A stretch of 64,000 nt of DNA. It comes from Flavobacterium sp. (lineage in GTDB: Bacteria; Bacteroidota; Bacteroidia; Flavobacteriales; Flavobacteriaceae). Location: contig JACMLU010000018.1 in the NCBI GenBank assembly GCA_014379405.1, forward strand, positions 186,001 through 250,000. The letters are read 5' to 3'. How positions within the stretch are numbered: position 1 is the first letter of the stretch; the number at the start of each line of letters is the position of its first letter. Below are positions 17,899 through 26,480 of this stretch, in pieces. Under the pieces are notes generated by a model. The model was not told the DNA's origin. It saw only the letters and a program-made list of their open reading frames with translations, and ran no database searches. Position numbers and translations under genes: made by a program.

Positions 17899-19065
17899 TT
17901 AAGCGGTATAAAGTGATGTTCCGTTTGAGATTTTAACATCGTATATTTTTAATTCTATTCCAAAAGTTTCCATATAAAGTGCCGAAAGTTGCTTTTTGAT
18001 TCGCTCTTCTTGCCCTTTTTTAATTAGGTTAATGGTACAACCACCAAAACCGCCACCCATCATTCGAGAACCTACTACGGCTTCTTCTTTTTTAAGCATA
18101 TCGACGATCATATCCAATTCGGCGCAACTTACTTCATAATCCACGGATAAACCTTCGTGTGTTTCGAACATTAGTTTACCCAAAGTGGCAATATCTCCTT
18201 TGTCCAAGGCTTCGCAGGCTAATATCACGCGCTTGATTTCTTTTACTACAAAAAGACTTCGTTTGTACACGTCTTTAGTCATTTTATCTTTCAAGCTGAT
18301 TACTTGATTTTCGGTGCAATCTCTAAAACTATTGATTTTTGGATAATTTTTCTTAATGGTGGCAATTCCTTCTTCACATTGCTGTCTTCTTTCGTTGTAA
18401 GCTGATGTCATCAAGGAATGCTTTACGTTCGAATCGAATAAAATTAAGGAATAATCACTGAAATTTGCATCGTGGTATTCATATTCCAAAGTTCTGCAAT
18501 CAATTTTAATAACTTTATCCTCCTGCCCCATCACACTCGAAAACTGATCCATAATTCCACAATTGATACCTACCCAATGTTCGGCACTTTGTCCCATTAA
18601 TGCGACATCAACTGGTTTTATATTCAAGTCAAAAAGTTCTTTGATTCCAAACAAGAATCCACATTCCAAAGCTGCCGAAGAAGACAATCCAGAACCAACG
18701 GGAATATTGCTACTAAAAACACAATTAACCCCTTCGAATTTAAATCCTTTTAGTTTCAGTTGGTTGATAACACCACGAATATAATTTGTCCAAACTTTAT
18801 CGCTCAACTTAACTTCCTCTGCTAAATTGATTTCAAATTCATCATCAAGATCAATGGCAATAATTTTTGAAGTATTGGTGTTGTTCTTTTCGAATGCAAA
18901 ACAAATGATTTTGTCAATTGCGGCTGGCAAAACATACCCGTCGTTGTAGTCAATATGCTCGCCAATGATGTTAATTCTTCCCGGAGACAAAACTGTTTTT
19001 TGAGGAGTTGATCCAAAACTTTTTTCAAAGAAAGCAATCGTCTTGTTAATTAAAATATCATTCAT
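17899..19065 (-). CDS. galK: Galactokinase
   Basis: 388 residues, GHMP kinase family. Phosphorylates galactose at C1. The galactokinase signature SPGRINIIGEHIDYNDGYVL is near residues 26-45, the ATP-binding PVGSGLSSSAALECG near 121-135, and the third GHMP motif GSRMMGGGFGGCTI near 340. No mutated key residue is apparent. The -7 core at 19112-19119 lies 47 bp upstream. galK leads galT, with the sodium symporter further on; an epimerase (galE) is not in the window. Confidence 0.97.
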   Translation of the reverse strand: MNDILINKTIAFFEKSFGSTPQKTVLSPGRINIIGEHIDYNDGYVLPAAIDKIICFAFEKNNTNTSKIIAIDLDDEFEINLAEEVKLSDKVWTNYIRGVINQLKLKGFKFEGVNCVFSSNIPVGSGLSSSAALECGFLFGIKELFDLNIKPVDVALMGQSAEHWVGINCGIMDQFSSVMGQEDKVIKIDCRTLEYEYHDANFSDYSLILFDSNVKHSLMTSAYNERRQQCEEGIATIKKNYPKINSFRDCTENQVISLKDKMTKDVYKRSLFVVKEIKRVILACEALDKGDIATLGKLMFETHEGLSVDYEVSCAELDMIVDMLKKEEAVVGSRMMGGGFGGCTINLIKKGQEERIKKQLSALYMETFGIELKIYDVKISNGTSLYTA

Positions 19066-19111
19066 CGTTAATGTTTTAAAGTAGCTTTTTATATTTTATG
19101 AAATAGGACAC

Positions 19112-19119
19112 CAAAAATA
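19112..19119 (-). promoter_or_regulatory. -7 promoter core for galKT with nearby ACCAGT direct repeat
   Basis: TATTTTTG on the minus strand fits TAnnTTTG. About 20-40 bp upstream of it, at 19142-19157, two ACCAGT copies are spaced by 10 bp (ACCAGT-ACCT-ACCAGT), overlapping the expected -33 region. A regulator bound there, plausibly the divergent GntR protein, could block galK and control its own gene. Confidence 0.4.
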
Positions 19120-19194
19120 AAGCAATTGTTATTAATTACACACCAGTACCTACCAGTTTATTATTAACTTGCGATAAATTATATTTTTTTACTT

Positions 19195-20193
19195 ATGAAA
19201 ATCATAAACATACAAAACAATCAGGGCGTACCGAAATACAAACAAATCATTTCCTCTATTGAAAAAACTATAGAAGAAGGCCATTTGAAAAAAGATGAAA
19301 AACTACCCTCCATCAACAAAGTTTGTTTGGAGTTTTCTTTGTCCCGAGACACCGTTTTGCAAGCCTATGAAGAATTAAAAAAAAGAGGTATAATTTATGC
19401 CATTCTTGGCAAAGGTTACTATATAAAAAGCACTGAAGTCAACATCAAACAACGGATATTTTTGCTTTTCGAAGAACTCAATATTTTCAAGGAAGACCTC
19501 TATAATTCCTTTATGGAAAACATTGGGAATGGCGTTGAGATAGATATATTCTTTCATCATTTCAATATCAAAGTTTTTCAAAAACTAATTAATGACAGCA
19601 ATGGCAATTACACCAAATATGTCATAATGCCCACCAATCTAGTTGGAGCAGCAGCCATTATAAAAACCCTACCAGTAAACGAAGTTTACATACTGGATCA
19701 AACCAATTCGGAACTAAAATCTTTTCCTGCAGTTTACCAAAATCACCTTAACGATATTTACAATGGTTTGCTAAAAGGAAAATCCAGATTAAACAAATAC
19801 AAAAAATTAATTATGATTTTTCCAGGTTTCCGCGAACCTTTGGGAATGAAAATGGGTTTCGAGAAATTTTGCGTTGACTTTGCATTTGAATACGAAGTCA
19901 TCACGGAATTTAAAAACAGGGAAATCAAAAAAGGCGAAGTCTATATTATACCAACCGATCGAGATTTGGTTCAAGTAATCGAAAAATCCAAACTTCAAGA
20001 CTTAAAATTAGGGAGTGATTTTGGTATTATATCCTATAATGAAACGCCGTTGAAAAAAATTGTTGGAAATGGAATTACCACCATTTCGACCAACTTTGAG
20101 GAAATGGGAAAAATTCTGGCCCAAATGATCCTGAAAGGAAAAAAAGAACAAATAGAAAACAAAAGCAACCTGATTATTCGCAATTCTTTATGA
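19195..20193 (+). CDS. GntR-family regulator with sugar-binding-type effector domain
   Basis: 332 residues. The N-terminal winged helix (residues about 5-75) has the GntR pattern: PKYKQIISSIEKTIEEGHL, then KLPSINKVCLEFSLSRDTVLQAYEEL and GIIYAILGKGYYI. The rest (about 85-330) resembles a LacI-type periplasmic-binding-protein fold, as in Bacteroidota regulators of monosaccharide use. It starts divergently from galK with a 129-bp gap that contains the ACCAGT repeats. The likely role is control of galK-galT; the effector is unknown. Confidence 0.85.
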   Translation: MKIINIQNNQGVPKYKQIISSIEKTIEEGHLKKDEKLPSINKVCLEFSLSRDTVLQAYEELKKRGIIYAILGKGYYIKSTEVNIKQRIFLLFEELNIFKEDLYNSFMENIGNGVEIDIFFHHFNIKVFQKLINDSNGNYTKYVIMPTNLVGAAAIIKTLPVNEVYILDQTNSELKSFPAVYQNHLNDIYNGLLKGKSRLNKYKKLIMIFPGFREPLGMKMGFEKFCVDFAFEYEVITEFKNREIKKGEVYIIPTDRDLVQVIEKSKLQDLKLGSDFGIISYNETPLKKIVGNGITTISTNFEEMGKILAQMILKGKKEQIENKSNLIIRNSL

Positions 20194-20241
20194 AATAACA
20201 CACAGTGCAATTTTATAACAATAAAATAAAAAACTATATGA

Positions 20242-20269
20242 TTTGTTTTAAAAAATTTGTTTAAATTTG
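20242..20269 (+). promoter_or_regulatory. Promoter for the transketolase gene
   Basis: TAAATTTG at 20262-20269 is an exact TAnnTTTG core, with TTTG at 20242-20245 as a -33 element 16 nt upstream. The leader to the ATG is about 240 nt. Just before the ATG, TTTTTACACTT (20499-20509) contains the ACACTT half of the AraR dyad, but the other half is poor. The remainder of the 322-bp gap shows nothing else. Confidence 0.4.
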
Positions 20270-20515
20270 GCACTGTTTTTAAAAAACTGTTATTGTAATT
20301 CAAACTAACTACAAACAATAAAAGTTTTAACAAAAAAAACACCTATTATAATCTCCTTTTAATCCAACCAATTAATAATGGTGATTGCTCTACATAAATT
20401 TCAGACCTTTTTTTGAGTCATGAAATTTTATGGGACTTATATGAACTAAAGTCAGCTTTTAAACAAAAAAGACAATATTATAATTTCAAGCATACTTAAT
20501 TTTTACACTTTAAAC

Positions 20516-22552
20516 ATGAATAAAAAAATTGACAATTTAGCAGCAGATAACATAAGAGCATTAGCCATTTCGATGGTAGAAAAAGCAAATTCAGGACACC
20601 CTGGAGGCGCAATGGGAGGTGCTGATTTCTTGCACATTCTTTATACAGAATATTTGAATTTTGATCCAACTGAAATGGACTGGTCATTTAGAGATCGTTT
20701 CTTTATGGATGCTGGACACTTGTCTGCATTAATGTACGCACAATACAATTTGTTGGGGAATTACAAAAAAGAAGACCTTCAAAACTTCAGACAATGGGGT
20801 TCAATCACTCCAGGACACCCTGAAGTAGATGTTCTTAGAGGTATCGAAAATACTTCTGGACCATTGGGACAAGGACACGCTATGGGAGTTGGAGCAGCTA
20901 TTGCCGCTAAATTCTTGGATGCTAGATTCACCGGTCTTTTCGAACACAAAATATACGGTTTCATCACTGATGGTGGAGTTCAAGAAGAAATCTCTCAAGG
21001 TGTTGGTCGTATTGCTGGACACTTAGGTTTGAACAATTTTATTATGTTTTATGACTCGAATGATGTACAACTTTCTTCTATGACTGACGAAGTTACATCT
21101 GAAGATACTGCAATGAAATATATCGCTTGGGGATGGAAAGTTATCACAGTTGATGGACATGACCACGACCAAATTAGAAAAGCTTTGGATGATGCCAATG
21201 CAGAAACAGAAAAACCTACCTTAATTATTGGTAAAACCATTATGGGTAAAGGTTGCGTTTTGGCTAATGGCGATATGTATGAAGGAGAATGTGAATTGCA
21301 CGGAAAACCAATTGGTGATACGAAAGCTGATTTCACAAAAACCTTGATCAACTTAGGCGCAAATCCAGAAAGTTCTTTTGATATTTACGAAGAAGTTCAA
21401 GCACATTACGCAACAATTTTAGCTCAAAAAACTGAAGCTGCTGCTAAACAAAAAGCAAAAGTTGCTGCTTGGAAAACTGCCAACCCAGCATTAGCCAAAA
21501 AGATGGATTCATTCTTATCTGGAATACTTCCTGATTTAGATTTGAGCCAAGTAGTTCAAAAAGCAAATGTTGCTACTAGAGAAGCTTCTTCGGCAGTATT
21601 GGCTTATTTAGCAGAAAACTTAGAAAACGTAATCGTTTCTTCTGCAGATTTGTCAAACAGTGATAAAACAGATGGTTTCTTGAAAAAATCTTCTATTCTA
21701 CAAAAAAATGATTTCAGCGGAGCATTCTTGCAAGCTGGAGTTGCCGAGTTGACGATGACTGCTATCGCAAACGGAATCGCTCTTCACGGAGGTGTAGTTC
21801 CTGTAGTGGCTACTTTCTTTGTATTCTCAGATTATATGAAACCAGCAATTCGTTTGGCTGCCATACAAGAATTACCTGTAAAATACGTCTTGACTCACGA
21901 TTCATTTAGAGTTGGTGAAGACGGACCAACCCACCAACCAATTGAGCAAGAAGCTCAAATGCGTTTGATGGAAAAAGTAAAAAATCATTCTGGACACCAA
22001 AGTTTATTGGCACTTCGTCCTGCTGATGCTATCGAAACTTCAGTGGCTTGGGATATGGCGTTGAAAAACACGACTACTCCAACAGCTTTGATTCTTTCGA
22101 GACAAAACATCAAAGACATTCCAGCTGCAACTTCAAGATACCAAGAGGCAACTGAAGCTAAAAAAGGTGGTTATTTAGTAAAATCGATATCAAATGCTGA
22201 TATTACATTATTCGCAAACGGTTCTGAAGTTTCAACTCTTATAGGTGCTGCCGAGATTTTGGAAAAAGAAAATAATCTAAAAGTAAACGTGGCTTCCATC
22301 ATCTCTGAAGGATTGTTCAAACAACAATCAAAAGAGTACCAAGAAAGCGTTATTCCTAAAGGAAAATTAGTTTTCGGTCTAACTGCTGGACTTCCTGTAA
22401 ACCTAGAAGGATTGATTGGAGACAGTGGAAAAGTAATTGGATTGGATCATTTTGGTTATTCAGCTCCTGCCAGTGTTTTAGATCAAAAATTCGGATTCAA
22501 TCCTGAAAGCGTTTCTAAAGAAATCTTGAAATATATTGAAGAAAGCAAATAA
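20516..22552 (+). CDS. tkt: Transketolase
   Basis: 678 residues, the normal length of a single-chain thiamine-diphosphate transketolase. Residues 1-300 carry the ThDP site (GHPGGAMGG near 25, GPLGQGHAMGVGAA near 115, and the GDG-like region ITDGGVQEEISQG). The pyrimidine-binding part has THDSFRVGEDGPTHQPIEQ near residue 460. The C-terminal domain begins around 550. In this context it handles D-xylulose 5-phosphate made by the arabinose pathway, feeding the non-oxidative pentose phosphate pathway. It is monocistronic, followed by a strong terminator, and stands next to araR as in Bacteroides arabinose clusters. Confidence 0.96.
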   Translation: MNKKIDNLAADNIRALAISMVEKANSGHPGGAMGGADFLHILYTEYLNFDPTEMDWSFRDRFFMDAGHLSALMYAQYNLLGNYKKEDLQNFRQWGSITPGHPEVDVLRGIENTSGPLGQGHAMGVGAAIAAKFLDARFTGLFEHKIYGFITDGGVQEEISQGVGRIAGHLGLNNFIMFYDSNDVQLSSMTDEVTSEDTAMKYIAWGWKVITVDGHDHDQIRKALDDANAETEKPTLIIGKTIMGKGCVLANGDMYEGECELHGKPIGDTKADFTKTLINLGANPESSFDIYEEVQAHYATILAQKTEAAAKQKAKVAAWKTANPALAKKMDSFLSGILPDLDLSQVVQKANVATREASSAVLAYLAENLENVIVSSADLSNSDKTDGFLKKSSILQKNDFSGAFLQAGVAELTMTAIANGIALHGGVVPVVATFFVFSDYMKPAIRLAAIQELPVKYVLTHDSFRVGEDGPTHQPIEQEAQMRLMEKVKNHSGHQSLLALRPADAIETSVAWDMALKNTTTPTALILSRQNIKDIPAATSRYQEATEAKKGGYLVKSISNADITLFANGSEVSTLIGAAEILEKENNLKVNVASIISEGLFKQQSKEYQESVIPKGKLVFGLTAGLPVNLEGLIGDSGKVIGLDHFGYSAPASVLDQKFGFNPESVSKEILKYIEESK

Positions 22553-22582
22553 TATTATTTCCCGAAAATAGAAAACGAAAAG

Positions 22583-22616
22583 AAGCCGTAGTAATTAATT
22601 TTACTACGGCTTTTTT
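22583..22616. terminator. Bidirectional terminator between tkt and araR
   Basis: A perfect 12-bp stem with GC-rich centre (22583-22594 with 22601-22612, loop TTAATT) is followed by a T-run to 22616. The genes on both sides converge on it. Confidence 0.9.
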
Positions 22617-22671
22617 ATGTTTTTTAATCAAATATTTATCCTAATGAAGCTACAAACTATCCCATCATTTA

Positions 22672-23361
22672 TTACAGATTCAAAACAAAATCATTCAACA
22701 ACTTGGCATCGTATTTTTCTTTATCAAACTTATAAAGATAAGATCCTTTTCTGGAGGATTGCATATCTTTTTCGTCCAATTTTATAAGAATGTCCAATGA
22801 ATTTATCTTGCTGATAAAATTCCTTTTGTCCAATTCTTTACTTAAAATAGATTCGTATAATTCCAATAGTTGACGCATAGTGAATTTCTCCGGCAAAAGC
22901 TCAAACCCAACGGGTTTCATTGATGTTCTATAACGCAACCTTCTAATAGCATGTCTTACCATACTGTCGTGGTCAAAAATTAATTTTGGCACATCAGCAA
23001 CACTAAACCATTGCGGTTCATAATTCTGAATCATTTCGGCATTATGATTTTCAATATTAATTAGGGCATAATAGGCAACCGATATGGTTCTTTCAACAGG
23101 ATCACGGTCTATATCACTATAGGCGTGTAATTGCTCCATATAAATATCCTGAAGACCGGTATAGCTTTCCAGAATCCTGATTGCTGCTGTATCCAACACT
23201 TCTTCTTTTTTAAGAAAACCACCTATCAAAGACCACTTCCCTTTTTCTGGTTCAAAGTCCCTTTTGATTAAAAGTATTTTTAATCCTTCGTGATCAAAAC
23301 CAAAAATAATACAATCCACAGCCAATAAAACTTTGTCAGCTGTACTATAACTATTTAACAT
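22672..23361 (-). CDS. araR: AraR, Nudix-related arabinose transcriptional regulator
   Basis: 229 residues. The N-terminal part (about 10-145) is a Nudix fold: LAVDCIIFGFDHEGLKILLIKRD, then GKWSLIGGFLKKEEVLDTAA. The Nudix box is degenerate, with no REXXEE hydrolase signature, as expected for a ligand sensor rather than an enzyme. The C-terminal part (about 155-229) is a winged helix (PEKFTMRQLLELYESILSKE, KRNFISKINS). This is the organisation of the L-arabinose regulator AraR of Bacteroides thetaiotaomicron, which represses arabinose genes. It is divergent from the GH51 gene, and the shared 324-bp gap holds two or three copies of the AARTGT-N7-ACAYTT dyad, implying self-regulation. Confidence 0.9.
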   Translation of the reverse strand: MLNSYSTADKVLLAVDCIIFGFDHEGLKILLIKRDFEPEKGKWSLIGGFLKKEEVLDTAAIRILESYTGLQDIYMEQLHAYSDIDRDPVERTISVAYYALINIENHNAEMIQNYEPQWFSVADVPKLIFDHDSMVRHAIRRLRYRTSMKPVGFELLPEKFTMRQLLELYESILSKELDKRNFISKINSLDILIKLDEKDMQSSRKGSYLYKFDKEKYDAKLLNDFVLNL

Positions 23362-23420
23362 CTTAAATTTATTTTTTTCAGGGTAAATATAATAACTTCC
23401 TTATAGGATTCATAATTTAT

Positions 23421-23439
23421 TAATGTTCATTTTACACTT
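23421..23439. promoter_or_regulatory. Candidate AraR operator 1 in the araR-GH51 gap
   Basis: TAATGT-TCATTTT-ACACTT fits the 6-7-6 dyad with one mismatch. It lies 60-78 bp upstream of the araR ATG and is well placed for autoregulation. Confidence 0.55.
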
Positions 23440-23458
23440 TTCTAAAATTGATTACTAT

Positions 23459-23477
23459 AAATGAAAATTTTACACTT
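23459..23477. promoter_or_regulatory. Candidate AraR operator 2 in the araR-GH51 gap
   Basis: AAATGA-AAATTTT-ACACTT fits the dyad with one mismatch. It is 38 bp from operator 1, so the two sites could be bound together. Confidence 0.5.
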
Positions 23478-23652
23478 TTAAAGCCACAATAATATTCGAT
23501 TTATAATCAGTTTTACTGTTTTTAGCGGTTGTTGTCGATAAACTATTTAACTAAAAATTCAACATCTATTCATAAAAAATATACTATATCAATTTCTCTT
23601 CTTGTTTTTTAACATATTAATTTCTTTATGTAGATTTTTTTATTAATTTTAC

Positions 23653-23671
23653 AAATGTAAAACACACACTT
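23653..23671. promoter_or_regulatory. Candidate AraR operator 3 just before the GH51 start
   Basis: AAATGT-AAAACAC-ACACTT is a full match to AARTGT-N7-ACAYTT. It overlaps a second palindrome, TTTTACAAATGTAAAA (23647-23662). It ends 14 bp before the GH51 ATG, where a bound repressor would block early transcription. Confidence 0.6.
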
Positions 23672-23685
23672 ATAACTTATTCCAG

Positions 23686-25218
23686 ATGAAAAAAACCACT
23701 TTACTATTATTACTTTTTACTTTATGCAATCAAATTGTTGTTGCACAAAAAGAAACCACAGTGATTTCAATAACAAATCCTGCAAATTCACCCACAATTA
23801 ATAAAAACATCTATGGTCATTTTGCCGAACATTTAGGCCGATCAATTTATGGTGGTTTTTTTGTTGGCGACACTTCTAAAATACCCAATACAAACGGAGT
23901 TAGAAATGATATTGTTACTGCTTTAAAAGCTTTAAAAATACCAAATTTAAGATGGCCAGGTGGTTGCTTTGCTGACACTTACCATTGGAAAGACGGTATT
24001 GGACCAAAAGAAAACAGACCAACAATTGTAAACCAATGGTGGGGTGGCGTTACGGAGGACAATAGTTTTGGAACCCACGACTTTTTAAATATGTGTGAAT
24101 TGCTGGGAGCAGAACCATATTTATCAGGAAACATAGGAAGCGGAACCGTTCAAGAAATGGCTGATTGGGTACAATACACTAATTTCGCTAGCAAAAGTCC
24201 AATGAGTGATTTACGTAAAAAAAATGGACGAACCGAGCCTTGGAATGTAAAATTCTGGGGCATCGGAAACGAAGCTTGGGGTTGTGGCGGTAATATGAAA
24301 GCCGATTATTATGCTGGAGAATACCGAAAATACACGACATTTTTACCAGAAAATATAACTCGAATTGCTTCTGGAGCAAGCAGCAATGATTATGATTGGA
24401 CTGAAACCTTGATGAAAAACATCCCAGGAAAAATGTTGGGAGGAATTGCTTTACACCATTATTCCGTAATCGATTGGAACAAAAAAGGAGACGCAGTAGA
24501 TTTTTCCGAAGGTCTATATTTCGCCACTATGAAAGAAGCCTTAAAAATGGAAGAACTTGTCACCAAACATTCCGCCATTATGGACAAATATGATTCTGCA
24601 AAAAAAATTGACTTGGTTGTTGATGAATGGGGAGGATGGTATGATGTTGAAAAAGGTTCTAATCCAGGTTTTTTATTCCAACAAAACACAATGAGAGATG
24701 CTGTTTTGGCTGGAGCAACACTCAACATCTTTAACAACCACGCCGAAAGGGTTCGTATGGCAAATCTAGCACAATGCGTGAATGTTTTGCAAGCCGTGAT
24801 TCTAACGGATAAAGCCAAAATGATTTTAACCCCTACCTACCACGTAATGCAAATGTACAGTGTACACCAAGACGCAAAATTATTACCTCTTACGGTAAAT
24901 TCTCCATTATACACCTTCAACGAACAAACACTTCCAGCATTATCAGCTTCGGCGTCAAAAGATAAAAATGGGTTAGTTCATATTTCAATTGTAAATGTTG
25001 ATGCCCAAAAAGAAAACACGATTGAAATCGACCTAAAAGTACTTGGAATCAAAAATGTTTCAGGAAGCATATTGGCATCCAAAAAATTGCAAGATTATAA
25101 TTCATTTGATAATCCAACAAAAATTCAGCCAGTTGTTTTTAAAGGATACAACATCAAAAAAGATAAATTAACAATAACGTTACCCGCTTTTTCGGTAATA
25201 ATGTTGGAAGCTAAATAA
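23686..25218 (+). CDS. GH51 alpha-L-arabinofuranosidase
   Basis: 510 residues with a signal peptide (LLLLLFTLCNQIVVAQ), hence periplasmic or secreted. The TIM barrel carries the GH51 acid/base Glu196 in FWGIGNEAWGCGG and the nucleophile Glu314 in VVDEWGGWYD. The N-terminal NKNIYGHFAEHLGRSIYGG and LRWPGGCFADTYHW are family hallmarks. The C-terminal beta-sandwich ends TLPAFSVIMLEAK. It releases terminal alpha-L-arabinofuranose from arabinan, arabinoxylan or oligosaccharides, supplying the arabinose handled by araA, araB and araD nearby. It is followed after 8 bp by a GH43 gene. The AraR dyad at 23653-23671 predicts arabinose induction. Confidence 0.96.
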   Translation: MKKTTLLLLLFTLCNQIVVAQKETTVISITNPANSPTINKNIYGHFAEHLGRSIYGGFFVGDTSKIPNTNGVRNDIVTALKALKIPNLRWPGGCFADTYHWKDGIGPKENRPTIVNQWWGGVTEDNSFGTHDFLNMCELLGAEPYLSGNIGSGTVQEMADWVQYTNFASKSPMSDLRKKNGRTEPWNVKFWGIGNEAWGCGGNMKADYYAGEYRKYTTFLPENITRIASGASSNDYDWTETLMKNIPGKMLGGIALHHYSVIDWNKKGDAVDFSEGLYFATMKEALKMEELVTKHSAIMDKYDSAKKIDLVVDEWGGWYDVEKGSNPGFLFQQNTMRDAVLAGATLNIFNNHAERVRMANLAQCVNVLQAVILTDKAKMILTPTYHVMQMYSVHQDAKLLPLTVNSPLYTFNEQTLPALSASASKDKNGLVHISIVNVDAQKENTIEIDLKVLGIKNVSGSILASKKLQDYNSFDNPTKIQPVVFKGYNIKKDKLTITLPAFSVIMLEAK

Positions 25219-25226
25219 TAAAGACC

Positions 25227-26213
25227 GTGAGAAAAAAAATTATAATAATCACATCCCTTATTGTACTTATTTCGTCCTGCAAAGCCACTATGCCAGATGC
25301 TGTTTCGGCTTCCGCCAATGGTAATGCAATTCAAATCAACAATCCCATCATCAAAGACAAATACACTGCAGATCCAGCAGCTTTGGTTTATAAGAACAAA
25401 GTCTATCTTTATGTTGGTCATGACCAAGCTCCAGACGATGTAAACTCCTATAGAATGAATGAATGGTTACTGTACTCTTCTTCGGATATGGTGCATTGGC
25501 AAGAACATCCATCTCCCTTGAAACCTACAGATTTTACTTGGGCAAAAGGAGATGCATGGGCGGCTCAAGTAATTGAACGGAACGGAAAATTCTATTGGTA
25601 TGTTACCGTTTCACACGGAACCATTCACGGAAAATCTATAGGAATTGCCGTTTCCGACAGCCCAACAGGCCCTTTTAAAGATGCTTTGGGAAAAGCACTT
25701 ATCACAAATGATATGACAACGAAAACAAAAATTAGTTGGGACGATATCGACCCAACCGTAATGATTGACGATGATGGACAAGCCTATTTGTTTTGGGGAA
25801 ATACCGTTTGTAATTATGTAAAACTTAAAGAAAATATGATTGAATTCGATGGCCCAATTCAAACTATTGACTTACCTAATTTTACCGAAGCACCTTGGAT
25901 TCACAAACGCAAGGATTGGTATTATTTGTCGTATGCCTACCAATTTCCAGAAAAAATTGCCTACGCTATGAGCAAATCCATCAACGGACCTTGGGAATAC
26001 AAGGGGATTTTAAATGAAGTGGCTGGAAATTCAAATACAAACCACCAATCAATTATCGAATTCAAAGGAGTGCCTTATTTTATTTACCATAACGGAAGCA
26101 TTCCGACACATGGAGGCAGTTTCAGAAGATCGGTATGTGTTGATCGTTTGTACTACAATAACGACGGAACGATGAAAAGAGTAATTATGACTACTGAAGG
26201 AATTCAAAAATAG
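25227..26213 (+). CDS. GH43 glycosidase, single-domain lipoprotein
   Basis: 328 residues from a GTG start at 25227, 8 bp after the GH51 stop; this start gives a good lipoprotein signal (LIVLISSCKAT). The five-bladed propeller fills the protein: base Asp in DKYTADPAALVYKNKVYLYV, second Asp in [20 protein letters not shown], acid Glu in NFTEAPWIHKRKDWYY. No carbohydrate-binding module follows. Likely a membrane-anchored exo-acting arabinofuranosidase or arabinanase-type enzyme cooperating with the GH51. Two in-frame stops after its end, the frame runs into the tail of a lost GH51 gene (26220-26312), so the original downstream gene was deleted. Confidence 0.9.
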   Translation: MRKKIIIITSLIVLISSCKATMPDAVSASANGNAIQINNPIIKDKYTADPAALVYKNKVYLYVGHDQAPDDVNSYRMNEWLLYSSSDMVHWQEHPSPLKPTDFTWAKGDAWAAQVIERNGKFYWYVTVSHGTIHGKSIGIAVSDSPTGPFKDALGKALITNDMTTKTKISWDDIDPTVMIDDDGQAYLFWGNTVCNYVKLKENMIEFDGPIQTIDLPNFTEAPWIHKRKDWYYLSYAYQFPEKIAYAMSKSINGPWEYKGILNEVAGNSNTNHQSIIEFKGVPYFIYHNGSIPTHGGSFRRSVCVDRLYYNNDGTMKRVIMTTEGIQK

Positions 26214-26219
26214 AATTAG

Positions 26220-26312
26220 GCAACAGAAAACGAATATCAGTTGAAAAATAACAAAGCACAAGTAAAACTTCCTGCCTACTCCGTGACTGTATTGAAATTG
26301 AAGATGAATTAA
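26220..26312 (+). pseudogene. 3' remnant of a second GH51 arabinofuranosidase
   Basis: Thirty codons in the GH43 frame, after TAG-AAT-TAG, read ATENEYQLKNNKAQVKLP and then AYSVTVLKLKMN before TAA. This is the typical last strand pair of GH51 proteins: compare YNIKKDKLTITLPAFSVIML at the end of the intact GH51 gene upstream. It is not a copy of that gene, so it marks a different, deleted paralogue. No start codon is associated. Confidence 0.75.
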
Positions 26313-26321
26313 TCGCAACAA

Positions 26322-26358
26322 AAACAAACCAATGAATTAAATTCATTAGTTTGTTTTT
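26322..26358 (+). terminator. Terminator after GH51-GH43
   Basis: A 16-bp stem with one G-T wobble (26322-26337 with 26341-26356, loop TAA) ends in TTTTT. It isolates the GH51-GH43 unit from araB. Confidence 0.75.
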
Positions 26359-26414
26359 CCTTAAACAGCTGTTTTTATGACATTTCAGCAAAAATTTAAT
26401 GGCATAATTAAATT

Positions 26415-26456
26415 AAGTGTTTTTTACACACTTATAAAATATTTATAGTATATTTG
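26415..26456 (+). promoter_or_regulatory. araB promoter with candidate AraR operator
   Basis: AAGTGT-TTTTTAC-ACACTT (26415-26433) is a perfect 6-7-6 dyad. TATATTTG at 26449-26456 is an exact -7 core. The dyad covers the expected -33 region, so a bound repressor would exclude RNA polymerase. The core also argues against an upstream TTG start at 26454 for araB. Confidence 0.65.
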
Positions 26457-26480
26457 TCCTTACAATTTAAAGATTTTAGA

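Noticed and set aside
20491..20509. An AraR box just before the transketolase ATG
   Set aside because: Only the ACACTT half fits; the left arm matches three of six bases, so it is mentioned only as a half-site.
26454..26480. A TTG start giving araB nine extra residues
   Set aside because: It overlaps the exact -7 core at 26449-26456, so it would lie at or before the transcript start; the ATG at 26481 gives a normal AraB N-terminus.
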